Source of the DNA: Chryseobacterium shigense
Lineage (GTDB): Bacteria > Bacteroidota > Bacteroidia > Flavobacteriales > Weeksellaceae
Direction of reading: 5' to 3'
DNA: 64,000 nucleotides
Assembly (NCBI RefSeq): GCF_014207845.1
Contig: NZ_JACHLC010000002.1
Location: forward strand, 248,001-312,000
Position 1 is the stretch's first letter, and each line of letters begins with the position of its first letter. Of the stretch, positions 45,779 to 58,202 are shown one piece after another. The translations under genes and the position numbers were made by a program. The notes beneath the pieces are model-generated. The model had not been told where the DNA came from. It saw only the letters and a list, made by a program, of their open reading frames with translations, and searched no databases.

Positions 45779-46000
45779 ATGTACTGGACATTAGAATTAG
45801 CCTCATACCTAAGTGACGCACCTTGGCCAATGACAAAAGCAGAACTTATTGACTATGCAATCAGAACTGGTGCACCAATGGAAGTAGTTGAAAACCTTCA
45901 GGCAATTGAAGATGAAGGAGAGATCTATGAATCTATCGAAGAGGTTTGGAGTGATTATCCTACCGACGAGGATTTCCTTTGGAACGAAGACGAATATTAA
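45779..46000 (+). CDS. DUF2795 domain protein
   Basis: A 73-residue acidic protein: YWTLELASYLSDAPWPMTKAELIDYAIRTGAPMEVVENLQAI, then a strongly acidic tail (EDEGEIYESIEEVWSDYPTDEDF). It matches the DUF2795 family, small helical proteins of unknown function that are highly conserved in Flavobacteriia. It has its own promoter and terminator and lies upstream of secA. Confidence 0.88.
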   Translation: MYWTLELASYLSDAPWPMTKAELIDYAIRTGAPMEVVENLQAIEDEGEIYESIEEVWSDYPTDEDFLWNEDEY

Positions 46001-46010
46001 TGAAAGCAAT

Positions 46011-46041
46011 AAGCTTTGAGCGTCATGCTTAGAGCTTTTTT
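46011..46041 (+). terminator. Terminator of the DUF2795 gene
   Basis: AAGCTTTGAGC pairs with GCTTAGAGCTT (two G-U pairs) and is followed by a T run. Confidence 0.7.
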
Positions 46042-46128
46042 GCCCTTTTTTATATATAACATTCACACGGTAAGTGTGTCAGTAAAACGCTTAAAACATT
46101 ATTGGTTTAGGCATAAAGCAAAAAATTT

Positions 46129-49203
<3,075 letters not shown>

Positions 49204-49225
49204 GAAATCAATAATAAAATCTCAT

Positions 49226-49262
49226 AAAAACCCCGCTTCAGCAATGCCTGAAGCGGGGTTTT
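49226..49262 (+). terminator. Terminator of secA
   Basis: AAAACCCCGCTTCAG, six bases, CTGAAGCGGGGTTTT: a perfect 15-bp stem. Confidence 0.9.
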
Positions 49263-49331
49263 ATTATTCATCACCTAATAAATTCATGATAAATATCAAC
49301 TTTGTTATTTATTTAGAACAATTAAAAACAA

Positions 49332-49339
49332 TATATTTG
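49332..49339 (+). promoter_or_regulatory. -7 element TATATTTG of the siderophore receptor gene
   Basis: It fits TAnnTTTG, 19 bases before the ATG at 49359. A TTTG at 49301 is too far for the usual -33 spacing. I saw no convincing Fur box. Confidence 0.5.
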
Positions 49340-49358
49340 CAGAAAATTTGACTTATTC

Positions 49359-51524
49359 ATGAAAAATGTACTGATCTGTGCCTCAATGTTAGGTTCTATA
49401 TTGAGTTACGCTCAAGAAAAAGATACTACCAAATCTAATGATATCGAAGAAGTTGTTGTCAACGGAAGATATTATCAGAAATATAAACTTAATGAAGTTT
49501 CAGGTTCACTACGACTTCAGACACCTCTTATTGAGCTTCCACAGAATGTACAATCCATAAGCGGCCAGGTTTTGGCAGATCAGATCACCTTAAACATGTC
49601 TGAAGGTATTGTCCGTAACGTAAGTGGAGCAAGAAAGGTGGAACACTGGGATAATGTTTATTCCAACGTTTTTATGAGAGGGGCAAGTATAGCCACTTAC
49701 ATGAACGGAATGAATGTTTCTTCCACATGGGGACCTATCAATCCGGACGCCTCTATTATTGACAGAATAGAATTCGTAAAAGGGCCTGCGGGTTTCATGG
49801 GATCTATGGGAGATCCAGCCGGATTTTATAATGTGGTTACCAAAAAGCCAACTGGAAAATTTGCCAACAGTGTAAGATTCACAACAGGAAGCTACAACCT
49901 TTTCAGAGGTGAGGCAGACCTTGACGGTGTTATCGTTAAAAACGGTGTATTGGATTACCGTTTGAACTTAATGGGCAGTTCAAACAAATCATGGTCAGAA
50001 AATGATAAAACAAGCAAAATAATCATTGCACCATCTATTACTTTCAGACCTACAAAAACAACTACATTTACAGCACAGTACAACTATCAGTTTTTAAAAT
50101 TCAACCAGCCGGGAGCTTACTTAATGTCTAAGGACGGTTATGCTTCACTAAATGTTCATACAAACTTCAATGATCCCAACTTCAAAAAAACAGAGGTAAA
50201 GGATCAGAGTTTATTCTTAAGCTTAGATCAGAAGCTATTCAAAGACTGGGTTTGGAGTACGCAATATGCGTATATGGATATGAATTATGACGGAGGCTCA
50301 TGGTGGGGCGGTTACTATGGTTCAGATCCAAATATTCTCAGCAGATCTTTAAGCAACTGGCAGGCTCTGGGGAAAAACAATATATTCCAGACCTATGTCA
50401 GAGGAAGTTTACAAACAGGGAATATTACTCATAAAATCATTGCCGGATTCGATTACGGAAATAGAAAATACCAAGCTGATTTCTCTTATTTAGGAGATGG
50501 AGGGTCTATTGATGTTCATCATATTATTTACGGTGTAAATCCAGCTACACTACCTCCTGAAAGTGCTTATTATCTGAACAGAAATGCTGATTATTATAAT
50601 GATCAGGGAGTAAAATATACTTCTTATTATGCTCAGGATCAGATAGAAATGCTTAATAATAAATTACGTATTACACTCGCTGGAAGATATACCAGTGGTA
50701 CAACATTCTCGGGATATCCTAATTTAGATCCTATAAAAGCTGACCAGGCTGGAGAATTTACCCCAAGAGTTGGTGCCAGCTACTCTATTAAAGATGATTT
50801 TTCAGTGTATGGAGTTTTTGATAGAACATTTGTACCTCAATCAGTAGCAAACTATACCAATACTAGCATTCCTGCCCCGTTAAAAGGCCAAAATATTGAA
50901 TTTGGACTGAAAAAAGACTGGTTCAATGGAAAATGGAACTCTACTTTTGCTGTTTATGAAATAAAAAGAAAAAATATAAGCGTAGAAGACAGAGAACATG
51001 GAGTATTAAATCCTGATGGTATCACCTATAATTTTCCATACAGGCTGGCAATTGGAGAACAAAGAGTAAGAGGGTTTGAGGCAGATATCAAAGGAGAGAT
51101 TGTAAGAGGGCTAAACGTTGTGATCAACTACGCATATACCGATGCTGTAGTAACAGAAGACACAGATCTTTCAAGAATAGGATCGGCAGCGCCCGGAAAT
51201 GCCAAAAATGTTCAGAACACCTGGTTAAGCTATAGATTTGAGCAGGGTAATTTAAAAGGTTTCGGTATTTCAGCCGGATACCAGTATCAGGGAGGAAGAC
51301 AGTCCTGGTTCGGAACCAGTGCAAAACAGGATCAAAGCCTGGAAGATTACTTCGATACTAACTTAGGAATTTCTTACGCAGCTAAAAAATTTGATGTTAA
51401 TCTATTGCTGAACAATGTTCTGAACAGAAAACTTTACAGCGGTTACAGACCTGATGACGGTTCATATACATGGATCTACAATGCTCCACGCAACTGGAGA
51501 CTATCAATTGGATATAAATTTTAA
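49359..51524 (+). CDS. TonB-dependent siderophore receptor
   Basis: A 721-residue receptor: signal peptide (GSILSYAQ), plug with QTPLIELPQNVQSISGQVLADQ, RGASIATYMNGM and IDRIEFVKGPAGFMGSMGDPAGFYNVVTKKP (the FpvA/FhuE-like siderophore-receptor pattern), then a barrel ending WRLSIGYKF. It probably imports ferric siderophore or a related chelate. The PepSY-type reductase downstream fits iron release from the chelate. A terminator-like hairpin separates the two genes. Confidence 0.9.
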   Translation: MKNVLICASMLGSILSYAQEKDTTKSNDIEEVVVNGRYYQKYKLNEVSGSLRLQTPLIELPQNVQSISGQVLADQITLNMSEGIVRNVSGARKVEHWDNVYSNVFMRGASIATYMNGMNVSSTWGPINPDASIIDRIEFVKGPAGFMGSMGDPAGFYNVVTKKPTGKFANSVRFTTGSYNLFRGEADLDGVIVKNGVLDYRLNLMGSSNKSWSENDKTSKIIIAPSITFRPTKTTTFTAQYNYQFLKFNQPGAYLMSKDGYASLNVHTNFNDPNFKKTEVKDQSLFLSLDQKLFKDWVWSTQYAYMDMNYDGGSWWGGYYGSDPNILSRSLSNWQALGKNNIFQTYVRGSLQTGNITHKIIAGFDYGNRKYQADFSYLGDGGSIDVHHIIYGVNPATLPPESAYYLNRNADYYNDQGVKYTSYYAQDQIEMLNNKLRITLAGRYTSGTTFSGYPNLDPIKADQAGEFTPRVGASYSIKDDFSVYGVFDRTFVPQSVANYTNTSIPAPLKGQNIEFGLKKDWFNGKWNSTFAVYEIKRKNISVEDREHGVLNPDGITYNFPYRLAIGEQRVRGFEADIKGEIVRGLNVVINYAYTDAVVTEDTDLSRIGSAAPGNAKNVQNTWLSYRFEQGNLKGFGISAGYQYQGGRQSWFGTSAKQDQSLEDYFDTNLGISYAAKKFDVNLLLNNVLNRKLYSGYRPDDGSYTWIYNAPRNWRLSIGYKF

Positions 51525-51533
51525 TATAATAAA

Positions 51534-51562
51534 TAAAAGCTAATCACCTCGGTTAGCTTTTT
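51534..51562 (+). terminator. Terminator/attenuator-like hairpin directly before the PepSY gene
   Basis: AAAAGCTAA, nine bases, TTAGCTTTT plus T; the ATG of the next gene follows at 51566, three bases after the T run. It would end most receptor transcripts, and any read-through places the PepSY start beside a hairpin. Confidence 0.65.
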
Positions 51563-51565
51563 ACT

Positions 51566-52768
51566 ATGAAAAAGAAGCACCACCATAAAAAGAAAGTTTC
51601 TTTTACAAAAAAATGGTCGGCCAAACTGCATTTGTGGTTTGGCTTATCCGTTGGTATCATTATTTTCATTGTTGCTTTTACAGGTACAATGTATGTGTTC
51701 AAAGATGAGATTCAAAACGTTCTCAGAAAAGATGCCATTTATGTAAAAGCGGGAACTGTTAAAGAAAATCCCCTTTCCATTGAGCTTCTTAAAGAAAAGG
51801 TTTCTCTGGAACTCAATGAGAAATATCCCATCAGTTCTGTTGAAATTCCTTTAGATAAGAACAAGTCTTACGAATTCTCTTATTATGAGAAAGATAAAAA
51901 GGCCTGGAATTATTTTGATGAAGTGCTTATCAATAAGCTGGTTTATGTAAATCAATACACTGGGGAAGTTGTAGGAATTTATAACGAAAAATATGATCTT
52001 TTCCCTATTTTAAAGGCTATTCACTGGAGCTTGCTGCTAAAATCGGATTGGGGGAAATATGTGGTGGGAATTCCTGCGGTTTTATTCATTTTCATGTTAA
52101 TTACAGGAATCATTCTATGGTGGCCCAAGAATAAAAAAGCAAGGAAAGGACGCTTCTGGTTCAGCTGGGAAAATGTAAAAACATGGAAACGCAGAAATTA
52201 TGACCTTCACAACGTATCAGGCTTTTATGCTTCCTTTCTGGCTTTGCTTATAAGTCTTACCGGGATCTATTTTGCCTATCCTTATGTAAAAAATGCCTTC
52301 AATTTTACATTGTCCGGTTCCCTTGAACTTCCGAAAGAAAAAGAAATTAAATCTCCTGATTCCCTGATGGCAAAAAACACTTCAGTTTTTGATATCACTG
52401 CAGGGCAAACCAGAAAACTATATCCTTCATCTTCAAGTTTCAGAATTCCGTTAAACGGAAAAAATAAAAAAGGAAAAGAACTGAAAAACATCCCCGTTAC
52501 CATATACGGTGAAGAAGGGCGTTTCAGTGAAAGAAACACATTGGTATTTGATAAATACTCAGGAAAACTGCTGGCAGAAAAACCTCATCAGAAACTCAAC
52601 AATGCTGAAAAATATGCCAATGCCAACTATGATATCCATACAGGGTCTTATTTCGGCCTTTTTGGAAAAATACTCTGGTTCATTACCGGGCTTATCTGTA
52701 CTTCGCTTCCTGTCACAGGATTTTTGGTATGGTGGGGAAAACAAAAAAAACTAGGAAAGAAAATATAA
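51566..52768 (+). CDS. PepSY-associated TM protein, probable ferric-chelate reductase
   Basis: A 400-residue PepSY_TM family protein. The N-terminus is unusually basic and His-rich (KKKHHHKKK, residues 2-10). Four membrane helices are seen: LWFGLSVGIIIFIVAFTGTMYVF, YVVGIPAVLFIFMLITGIILWWP, ASFLALLISLTGIYFAYPYV and WFITGLICTSLPVTGFLVWWG, with conserved His (KLHLW, IHWS, YDLHN, YDIHT) as heme-ligand candidates. Relatives such as FpvG-type proteins reduce ferric siderophores. Its stop overlaps the next start by one base (TAATG), so it is translationally coupled to the second receptor. Confidence 0.85.
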   Translation: MKKKHHHKKKVSFTKKWSAKLHLWFGLSVGIIIFIVAFTGTMYVFKDEIQNVLRKDAIYVKAGTVKENPLSIELLKEKVSLELNEKYPISSVEIPLDKNKSYEFSYYEKDKKAWNYFDEVLINKLVYVNQYTGEVVGIYNEKYDLFPILKAIHWSLLLKSDWGKYVVGIPAVLFIFMLITGIILWWPKNKKARKGRFWFSWENVKTWKRRNYDLHNVSGFYASFLALLISLTGIYFAYPYVKNAFNFTLSGSLELPKEKEIKSPDSLMAKNTSVFDITAGQTRKLYPSSSSFRIPLNGKNKKGKELKNIPVTIYGEEGRFSERNTLVFDKYSGKLLAEKPHQKLNNAEKYANANYDIHTGSYFGLFGKILWFITGLICTSLPVTGFLVWWGKQKKLGKKI

Positions 52769-54885
52769 TGAAAAAAGCGCTTTTATCAGTCGCATGTTTA
52801 GGGTCGGCAACTATTTTTGCTCAGGTTAAAGACAGCCTGCAGACCAACAATGTAGATGAAGTTGTAATGACTGCTTCCAGAAAAAAAGAAAATATCAAAG
52901 AAATTCCAAGCTCGGTAACAGTTGTTTCAGAAAAGCAGATCCAGTCTCAGCTTACCGTTAATTCGGACATTACCAGCATACTTCAGTATACAGTTCCCAG
53001 TTTGGGTACCAATTCAGGACAGACTTCCAATACGGGGCAGACCCTGAGAGGCCGCCAGGTTCTTGTGCTTATTGATGGAATTCCCCAGTCTACACCGCTA
53101 AGGAATGGCGCAAGAGACATCAGAAGCATTGATCCTTCAGTTATTGAAAGAATTGAGGTAATCAAAGGAGCATCATCCATCTACGGAAATGGTGCAGATG
53201 GCGGGATTATTAACTATATCACCAGAAGAAACCAGACAGACAAAAAAATTTCCGGCCTTACTCAAGTAGGTTTTACAGGCCAGCCGTATGGCGGAACTCT
53301 AGGAGTAAGAGCAAGCCAGCTGCTATCCGGAAAAGTGAATAAATTCGATTATGTCTTTTCCCTTGCATATGAGAGAACTGGCTATATGAAAGATGCAGAC
53401 GGCGTTTACCTTACCCCAACCTACAGCACCGCTAAAATGGATAACTACAACGGAATGCTGAAAATAGGTTATAACATCAATAACGACCAGAGAATAGAAG
53501 CATCTTACATAGGGTATTCATCCAGATCTGATCTTAATTTAGGCTTAAAAACCGGTAAATATGGCATAACATCAACGATCGGGGAAGGACAGGGAAAAGG
53601 CCTTGAAACCACTCCTCAGGGAACGCCCAGAAACCATAATTTCAGAATCAACTATGATAACCAGAACCTTTTCTGGGGAACTACATCACTGAACTTCAAT
53701 GCATACATGCAGGATTTCAGAACAGTATACGGATATAGCGATACCTTTTTAGGAGGAGGCCAATCCAATGTAATTTCCAAAAAATACGGCGCCAGATTCA
53801 ACTTTGACACAAAACTTTGGAATGCCGCCAATTCCCAGGGAGAAATCATGTACGGAATGGATATCCTTAACGACCAGACTGTTCAAAAATTGGAAGACGG
53901 CCGTTACTGGACACCTGACATGAATATGACCAACCTTGCCCCTTTTGTATTGGTTAAAATTGATTTACTGAAAAAATTAACCATCAAAGGCGGTCTCCGT
54001 TATGAAAACATGAGCGTTAAAGTTGGAGATTTCAATACCCTTTCTTCCATTAAAAATGACGGAACTTTTACAACAAGCATTTTCGTTACCGGCGGAAAAC
54101 TAAAATACAATGCATTAGTAGCCAATTTAGGGGTGCGTTACAATATTGAGCCTTTCGTTAATTTATTCGGAAGCTTTTCACAATCCTACTCCATCAACGA
54201 ATTGGGAAGAATCCTGAGAACATCTACCCAGGGAACCATTCAGAATCTTGAAACCAAGCCTATCATTGTTAACAACTATGAATTCGGTGCTACAGGACAG
54301 ATCTCAAAATGGGTAAACTACGAGATCACATCCTATGTAAGTACTTCAAAGCTGGGAGCCTCATTTGTACAAAGTGCAGACAGAGCGTTAACCATACAGA
54401 GGTCTCCGGAAATTGTTTACGGTGTGGAAGGATTCCTGCATTTTACCCCTGCACGATGGATCAATTTTGGAGGAAGCTACAGCTGGATGGAAGGAATTAC
54501 TTCAATCAAAGATGACGGGGATTATTCGGCAAAGATCAACAACAGCCGTATTTCTGCGCCAAAGGTACTTGCTTACGTTCAGGTAAAACCTTTCCATACT
54601 TTATCTCTGGGGCTGGATATGCTGCACGCTTTCCAACAGGACAGATTCGCGCCTAATGCCAAAACCGGACTGTTCGCATATGGTGAAGGCTATGTTCCTG
54701 AATACACCGTTTTTAATTTTAAATCAAATTACGAGATCAATAAAAACTGGAGAGTCTCGCTGGGAGTTGAAAATATATTCAATAAAATGTATCAGCCGGC
54801 TATTGCCTGGTGGTCAGCACGCGACAGTGAATTCGTAAATTCATTGGGCACAAGAGGGACTTTGATGCTTGAATATAAATTTTAA
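52768..54885 (+). CDS. TonB-dependent receptor, second of the iron block
   Basis: A 705-residue receptor from the ATG at 52768 (MKKALLSVACLGSATIFAQ signal peptide); the longer frame from 52729 lies inside the PepSY gene. Plug motifs: DEVVMTASRKKENIKEIPSSVTVVSEKQI, TLRGRQVLVLIDGIPQSTPLRNG and IERIEVIKGASSIYGNGADGGIINYI. The barrel ends in LMLEYKF. The plug resembles FepA/haem or catecholate receptors more than the first receptor. Substrate not assigned; coupling with PepSY reductases suggests iron chelate. Confidence 0.9.
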   Translation: MKKALLSVACLGSATIFAQVKDSLQTNNVDEVVMTASRKKENIKEIPSSVTVVSEKQIQSQLTVNSDITSILQYTVPSLGTNSGQTSNTGQTLRGRQVLVLIDGIPQSTPLRNGARDIRSIDPSVIERIEVIKGASSIYGNGADGGIINYITRRNQTDKKISGLTQVGFTGQPYGGTLGVRASQLLSGKVNKFDYVFSLAYERTGYMKDADGVYLTPTYSTAKMDNYNGMLKIGYNINNDQRIEASYIGYSSRSDLNLGLKTGKYGITSTIGEGQGKGLETTPQGTPRNHNFRINYDNQNLFWGTTSLNFNAYMQDFRTVYGYSDTFLGGGQSNVISKKYGARFNFDTKLWNAANSQGEIMYGMDILNDQTVQKLEDGRYWTPDMNMTNLAPFVLVKIDLLKKLTIKGGLRYENMSVKVGDFNTLSSIKNDGTFTTSIFVTGGKLKYNALVANLGVRYNIEPFVNLFGSFSQSYSINELGRILRTSTQGTIQNLETKPIIVNNYEFGATGQISKWVNYEITSYVSTSKLGASFVQSADRALTIQRSPEIVYGVEGFLHFTPARWINFGGSYSWMEGITSIKDDGDYSAKINNSRISAPKVLAYVQVKPFHTLSLGLDMLHAFQQDRFAPNAKTGLFAYGEGYVPEYTVFNFKSNYEINKNWRVSLGVENIFNKMYQPAIAWWSARDSEFVNSLGTRGTLMLEYKF

Positions 54886-54909
54886 TTAATCTAAATAAAA
54901 AGTTAACCC

Positions 54910-54917
54910 TATCTTTG
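54910..54917 (+). promoter_or_regulatory. -7 element TATCTTTG of the second PepSY gene
   Basis: It fits TAnnTTTG and lies 19 bases before the ATG at 54937, which favours that ATG over the TTG at 54925. No clear -33. Confidence 0.5.
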
Positions 54918-54936
54918 CAAGACTTTGAACTGCGAT

Positions 54937-56148
54937 ATGAAGAAAAAACATCATCATAAAAAAAAGCCCGGTTTTTTTAAAAAATGGACTGCCAAACTGC
55001 ACCTGTGGTTTGGTCTGGGGATTGGTTTTCTTATCTTTATCATTTCCATTACCGGGGCGCTGTATGTATTCAAGGATGAAATAGAAAACATCACCAGAAA
55101 AGATGTTATTTATCATAACGAGCAGAATATAGAACAGAAACAGGTTTTACCCATCAGAGTAATGGAAAAGGCTGTTGCGGAACAGGTAAAAGAAAAATAT
55201 CCCGTCCATTGGGTCAATATCCCGATAGATAAAAAGATGTCCTATGTATTTTACTGGTATGAACATAATACGGATGCCTGGAATTATTTTGATGAGTTTC
55301 CTGTTTATAAAGCAGCCTACGTAAATCCTTATACCGGAAAAGTTCTCAGGATGTATGATGAAAAGAACGGCTTCTTCAATATTGTAAAGATGATCCACTG
55401 GAGCTTTTTACTGAAGCAGGACTGGGGAACGTATGTAGTGGGAATTCCTGTTATTATCTTCGTAATTATGCTCATTACCGGAATTGTTCTCTGGTGGCCT
55501 AAAAACAAAGCAGCCAAAAAACAGCGTTTCTCTTTCAGATGGAAAAACATAAAAAGCTGGAAAAGAAAAAATTACGATCTGCATAATGTTCTTGGTTTTT
55601 ATGCTTCTATTTTCGCGTTGATTTTCTCGATCACTGGTTTATTCTATGCATTCTTCGTTGTTCAGGCCATGGTTTATGTAATATTTTCCGGTGGAGAAAC
55701 GAAATACCCGGATTTTTCCCATATAAAGACCAAAGCCCCGATAGAAATGCGGAACGAAGGAACGCTGGACAAAGTCATTAAAACCGTAAATGAAAAATAT
55801 CCAGACTCTTTCGGTTTTGCCATCGATCTTGGGCACGAACATATGGACGATCATGAACATCCCAATTTCGAAGTTTATGTGAAACATCTTTCTTATTCCT
55901 ATCACAAAAGCAGCAGTCTTATCTTTGATGAAAATTCAGGAGAACTGCTTCACACCCACGATCCAAAGGATAAAAATTTTGGTGAGAAAACAGTAAGTGC
56001 CAATTATGACATCCATGTAGGAGCTATATTAGGGCTGCCTACAAAGATCATTGCATTCATTGTCAGTCTTATATGTGCTTCGTTGCCTGTAACCGGATTT
56101 ATGATCTGGTGGGGAAGGAGAAAAAAGAAAACGGCTAAAACGGTTTAA
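54937..56148 (+). CDS. PepSY-associated TM protein, paralogue of 51566
   Basis: A 403-residue protein, clearly a duplicate of the PepSY protein at 51566: both open with the basic His-rich segment (MKKKHHHKKK) and share KLHLWFGL, VYVFKDEI-like, YVVGIP(A/V), ILWWPKNK, YDLHNV and NYDIHVG segments, with the same four helices. One difference is an extra His/Asp-rich loop (DLGHEHMDDHEHPNFEVYVKHLSYSYHKS) that could bind metal. It has its own -7 element and is the last gene of the iron block. Confidence 0.85.
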   Translation: MKKKHHHKKKPGFFKKWTAKLHLWFGLGIGFLIFIISITGALYVFKDEIENITRKDVIYHNEQNIEQKQVLPIRVMEKAVAEQVKEKYPVHWVNIPIDKKMSYVFYWYEHNTDAWNYFDEFPVYKAAYVNPYTGKVLRMYDEKNGFFNIVKMIHWSFLLKQDWGTYVVGIPVIIFVIMLITGIVLWWPKNKAAKKQRFSFRWKNIKSWKRKNYDLHNVLGFYASIFALIFSITGLFYAFFVVQAMVYVIFSGGETKYPDFSHIKTKAPIEMRNEGTLDKVIKTVNEKYPDSFGFAIDLGHEHMDDHEHPNFEVYVKHLSYSYHKSSSLIFDENSGELLHTHDPKDKNFGEKTVSANYDIHVGAILGLPTKIIAFIVSLICASLPVTGFMIWWGRRKKKTAKTV

Positions 56149-56225
56149 AAGTTTTTTAAATAAAAGTTTTGTTAATAATTCATTAATACAATCTTTTTTA
56201 TATTTTTAACCCTTTAAAAATAGAA

Positions 56226-57194
56226 ATGTCATTAATAGATTTATCAAAACAAGTTGCCCTCGGAATTGATATAGGCGGAACGAATACAAAATTCGGAGTG
56301 GTAAACCACCGCGGTGAAGTTCTTGAAAAAGGAAGTCTGAGAACTGATGAATACAACAAAGTGGAAGATTTTATCGATGCTTTGTACGAGAAGGTTAAGC
56401 CCCTCATCGATAAGCATGGTGCAGAAAAAAACTTTGACGGAATCGGAGTAGGTGCTCCCAACGCCAACTACTATAAAGGAACCATAGAGCAGGCTCCCAA
56501 TTTACCGTGGAAAGGATTAATTCCTTTCAGTGAAATGATGAAAGCCAAATTCAACCTGCCGTGTACCATCACCAATGATGCCAATGCAGCAGCTCTTGGA
56601 GAAATGCTTTTCGGTGCAGCACGCGGTATGAAGGATTTTATTATGATCACTTTGGGAACAGGTGTAGGCAGTGGAATTATTTCTAACGGAAGCCTTATTT
56701 ACGGCCATGACGGTTTTGCCGGAGAACTGGGCCACACCATTGTAAAACCGGGCGGAAGAAAGCACTGGAGCACAGGATCCGAAGGAAGCCTGGAAGCTTA
56801 TGCCTCCGCAACAGGAATAGCAATTACAGCAAAAAAAATGAGGGCCGAATTCCCTGAATCTTTACTGAACCAGTACCCTGAAGAGGAAATCAATTCTAAA
56901 ACCGTTCATGAATGTGCATTGAAAGGCGACCCGATTTCTATTGAGGTTTTCAGGTATACGGGGCAAAAACTGGGTGAAGCATTAGCAAATTTCGTTATGT
57001 TTTCTTCTCCGGAAGCCATCCTTTTATTTGGTGGAGTAATCAAGGCCGGTGAATTTATTTTAAAGCCTGCCAAACTGCATATGGAAAGAAACCTTCTTCC
57101 GATTTTCAGAAATAAAGTAAAACTGGTTTTCAGTGAACTGGACGAAGCAGATGCTGCCATTCTTGGGGCAAGTGCTTTGGTTTGGGAAAAATAA
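56226..57194 (+). CDS. ROK family sugar kinase (glucokinase-like)
   Basis: A 322-residue protein. The ATP loop is LGIDIGGTNTKFG (12-24); the catalytic Asp118 lies in ITNDANAAA; TLGTGVGSGII is the second phosphate segment; FAGELGH carries the zinc-ligand His170. The ROK zinc motif CxCGxxGCxE is replaced by WSTGSEGSLE (181-190): all three cysteines are lost, so zinc binding should be impaired or altered. It probably phosphorylates glucose or a related hexose. Confidence 0.85.
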   Translation: MSLIDLSKQVALGIDIGGTNTKFGVVNHRGEVLEKGSLRTDEYNKVEDFIDALYEKVKPLIDKHGAEKNFDGIGVGAPNANYYKGTIEQAPNLPWKGLIPFSEMMKAKFNLPCTITNDANAAALGEMLFGAARGMKDFIMITLGTGVGSGIISNGSLIYGHDGFAGELGHTIVKPGGRKHWSTGSEGSLEAYASATGIAITAKKMRAEFPESLLNQYPEEEINSKTVHECALKGDPISIEVFRYTGQKLGEALANFVMFSSPEAILLFGGVIKAGEFILKPAKLHMERNLLPIFRNKVKLVFSELDEADAAILGASALVWEK

Positions 57195-57219
57195 CAGAAC
57201 ATTACATCTAAGAAATATA

Positions 57220-57246
57220 GAAGCATCCTTTTTAGGGTGCTTTTTG
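57220..57246 (+). terminator. Terminator of the ROK kinase gene
   Basis: GAAGCATCC, TTTTTA, GGGTGCTTTTTG with a T run. Confidence 0.75.
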
Positions 57247-57602
57247 TTTGAACAGGCTTTTCAATCTTAATTAAGCGATGTGAATTGTAATATACTACAG
57301 ATGGCACGGATTTTCACAGATGTTGGTGTATTATTTCTATGCTTTATTATGAATATAATTCTAAAATTTCTTAATATAATGGTTCCTATGAATCCGGAAA
57401 GTCTGGGGAATAAAAATATTTTTCTTTTTAATTTACTCTTAAATATCTGCTTTTTCAGCAATTAAAAAACACAATATCAATTATGCTTTAAATCATTGGG
57501 CTTCTCTCACAAAATGAAAAAGTTTTTCATATTTTTGATTGGTTTTTAACTCACTTCTGTGTATTTGCGGGAAAAAACTATCAATAAAATAACTAACGAA
57601 TA
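57247..57602. other. Gene-free stretch before msrA
   Basis: AT-rich, with short ORFs on both strands that have no coding character. A -7-like TATTTTTG lies at 57530-57537, 65 bases before the msrA ATG. I see no hairpin, repeat or RNA gene. Confidence 0.5.
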
Positions 57603-58157
57603 ATGGATAATAACAATTTAGAGCAGGTTACTTTCGGAGGTGGATGCTTCTGGTGTGTGGAAAGCTGCTTCAATATGCTGAAAGGTGTAGAATCTGCCAT
57701 TTCGGGGTATTCCGGAGGTCATAAAGACAACCCTACTTATGAAGAAGTGTGTACAGGTGAAACCAGTCATGCAGAAGTGGTACAGATCACTTTTGACCCT
57801 ACAATCATTTCTTATGCACAGCTGATGGATGTATTTTTCTTCCTTCACGACCCTACCCAACTGAACAGGCAGGGCAACGATATCGGAACACAATACCGTT
57901 CTGTAATTTATTATAAAGACGATGCGGAGAAGGTAAAAGCTGAAGAGGCTCTTAAAAAATCTGAAGAATCAGGAAGATGGCCCGGAAAATATGTAACAGA
58001 AATTACCCCGTTTGAGAAGTTCTGGTCCGCAGAGCAGTATCACCAGGGTTACTACAACGAGAACCCAACACAGCCATATTGCAGTGCTGTAGTAGGTCCA
58101 AAAATCCAGAAGTTCAAAAAATATTTTGGGGAACTGGGAATGCTGAATGAGGCGTAA
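57603..58157 (+). CDS. msrA: Peptide methionine sulfoxide reductase A
   Basis: A 184-residue repair enzyme that reduces methionine-S-sulfoxide. The catalytic motif GCFWC (14-18, Cys15) is at the N-terminus; GYSGGHKDNPTYEEVCTGETSHAEVVQ and DIGTQYRSVIYY are family hallmarks. Length fits MsrA without an MsrB fusion. The peptide gene at 58203 follows 45 bases on with no terminator between, so read-through into the peptide pair is possible. Confidence 0.96.
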   Translation: MDNNNLEQVTFGGGCFWCVESCFNMLKGVESAISGYSGGHKDNPTYEEVCTGETSHAEVVQITFDPTIISYAQLMDVFFFLHDPTQLNRQGNDIGTQYRSVIYYKDDAEKVKAEEALKKSEESGRWPGKYVTEITPFEKFWSAEQYHQGYYNENPTQPYCSAVVGPKIQKFKKYFGELGMLNEA

Positions 58158-58202
58158 ACGTTCTGAAATATTTGGAATTAACCATAATTTAAAAAAATAA
58201 AC

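Noticed and set aside
49263..49358. Fur box before the siderophore receptor
   Set aside because: No convincing GATAATGATTATC-like repeat; iron regulation is plausible but not shown.
57280..57465. 61-codon hydrophobic ORF between the ROK gene and msrA
   Set aside because: AT-rich, low-complexity translation and no promoter or terminator placed for it.
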